Of a stretch of 15,817 bases of DNA, positions 15,006-15,817 are shown piece by piece. The position numbers and the translations under genes were made by a program. The notes beneath the pieces are model-generated. The model searched no databases and was not told the origin of the DNA. It saw only the letters and a program-made list of their open reading frames with translations. The stretch is from an uncultured Collinsella sp. (GTDB lineage Bacteria; Actinomycetota; Coriobacteriia; Coriobacteriales; Coriobacteriaceae): assembly GCA_902494565.1 (NCBI GenBank), contig CABUTN010000037.1, positions 1-15,817 of the forward strand, in the 5' to 3' direction. Each line of letters starts with the position of its first letter. Positions within the stretch are counted from its first letter, which is position 1.

Positions 15006-15770
15006 TTACTGATAATCGACGACGTCGATCCAGTTCTTCAGGAACTCATCGTTCACGTTGCGCTTACGAGCGAGCTCGGAAGCGGCAACGATGCTCGTCC
15101 ACTGACGCACGACCTGCATGGGCATGTCGGCGCGGTCGCAGTAGAGCTCCAGGTAGGCCTCGGCCTGGTCCTTGCTGTTGAGGGCAAAGAGCAGGTAGGT
15201 GGTGGCAACGTCGGCAGCAGGGGAGCCCTGGGTGGCGTGTGCCCAGTCGCACACATAGAGCTGGCCGTCGTCGCCGACGATGACGTTGGAGGGGTTGAAG
15301 TCGCCGTGGCAGACCTTGAACTCCTTGGTCATGCCGTCCAGACGCTCCTGAAGGTTGTAGCGCGTGGTGGCATTGAGCTGATCAAGGCTGTCGATCATGC
15401 GGGCGTACTTGTCGCGCTGACGGTTGAGCAGCGGGGAGGTGTAGCCGTGGATCTCGATCTGGAGGTCGACGAACATCTCGAGGTACTCACCAAAGCGCTG
15501 GGGCTCGGCAGTCATCTTCTCGGCAAGGGTGGTGCCCGGAACCTTCTCGGTCACGAGCGCCCAGCCGTTGGCGTTCTCGAGCTGGGAAACCTCGAGAGCC
15601 TTGGGGCTGCGGATGCCGCACTCATTGATGCGGGCAAGATTCAAAGCCTCGTTGAACACGTCGGAGACAGGCTTGGTCTCGTTAAAGACCTTGACAATCT
15701 TGTCGCCCAGGTCGTAAACGACCTTGTTGCCACGGCGGACGAGCTCGGTCTTGGAATCGGGTAGCAGCAT
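15006..15770 (-). CDS. APH-family phosphotransferase, substrate unknown
   Basis: The product has 254 residues with the aminoglycoside phosphotransferase/choline kinase fold. In order: a short N-lobe with VVYDLGDKIVKVFNE (17-31), where K24 or K27 would be the ATP-binding lysine; the Brenner-type catalytic motif HGDFNPSN (155-162, D157 as base); and CDWAHATQGSP (174-184), where D175 binds metal. Such genes are often labelled antibiotic kinases by similarity, but the family also acts on choline, homoserine, fructosamine and other small molecules, so resistance should not be assumed. The start is fixed by AAAGGA on the minus strand (15783-15778), 7 nt before the ATG. It is convergent to proS and probably monocistronic. 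Its promoter lies mostly beyond the window. Confidence 0.88.
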   Translation of the reverse strand: MLLPDSKTELVRRGNKVVYDLGDKIVKVFNETKPVSDVFNEALNLARINECGIRSPKALEVSQLENANGWALVTEKVPGTTLAEKMTAEPQRFGEYLEMFVDLQIEIHGYTSPLLNRQRDKYARMIDSLDQLNATTRYNLQERLDGMTKEFKVCHGDFNPSNVIVGDDGQLYVCDWAHATQGSPAADVATTYLLFALNSKDQAEAYLELYCDRADMPMQVVRQWTSIVAASELARKRNVNDEFLKNWIDVVDYQ

Positions 15771-15817
15771 GGTTGCATCCTTTCAACGATGCGATAGAAG
15801 CGACGGCGGGGGTGTGT

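Noticed and set aside
15784..15817. Promoter for the leftward phosphotransferase gene
   Set aside because: Only 34 nt remain beyond the ribosome binding site. A weak TCTATC-like -10 on the minus strand cannot be paired with a -35 inside the window.

Overview
The window is a gene-dense, high-GC stretch of bacterial housekeeping DNA. Fourteen genes run rightward and one runs leftward at the right edge. The gene set, the GC- and AAG-rich codon use, the frequent GTG/TTG starts and the presence of TrmFO together suggest an actinomycetota of the class Coriobacteriia, probably Collinsella or a close relative. This assignment is inferred from style and gene order; no database was searched.

Region 1 (1-4494) is a tightly packed row: the 3' part of a YifB/ComM-type AAA+ helicase gene, dprA, trmFO and xerC. 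The first two belong to DNA uptake and recombination, trmFO to tRNA methylation, and xerC to chromosome dimer resolution. The genes overlap or nearly touch. xerC has no ATG/GTG/TTG at the place where its protein homology begins; an ATA overlapping the trmFO stop is the best-placed candidate start.

Region 2 (4495-6415) is the translation unit rpsB-tsf. It has a strong extended -10 promoter, a structured leader of about 135 nt in which the rpsB Shine-Dalgarno can pair, and a clean intrinsic terminator after tsf.

Region 3 (6437-14906) is one eight-gene operon: pyrH, frr, uppS, cdsA, dxr, rseP, ispG, proS. Spacings run from a 1-nt overlap to about 25 nt. It has its own probable promoter and a strong terminator. 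It joins UMP kinase and ribosome recycling, undecaprenyl-PP and CDP-diacylglycerol synthesis, two steps of the MEP isoprenoid pathway (which feeds UppS), a site-2 intramembrane protease and prolyl-tRNA synthetase. The protease carries a roughly 110-residue insertion that contains a winged-helix-like segment.

Region 4 (14907-15817) holds a bidirectional terminator between convergent genes and a leftward APH-fold phosphotransferase gene of unknown substrate.

No tRNA, rRNA, CRISPR array, insertion sequence or phage gene was seen, and no gene-free stretch exceeds 300 bases. I do not see a wholly new multi-gene system. The points most worth checking are the protease insertion, the xerC start and the rpsB leader.
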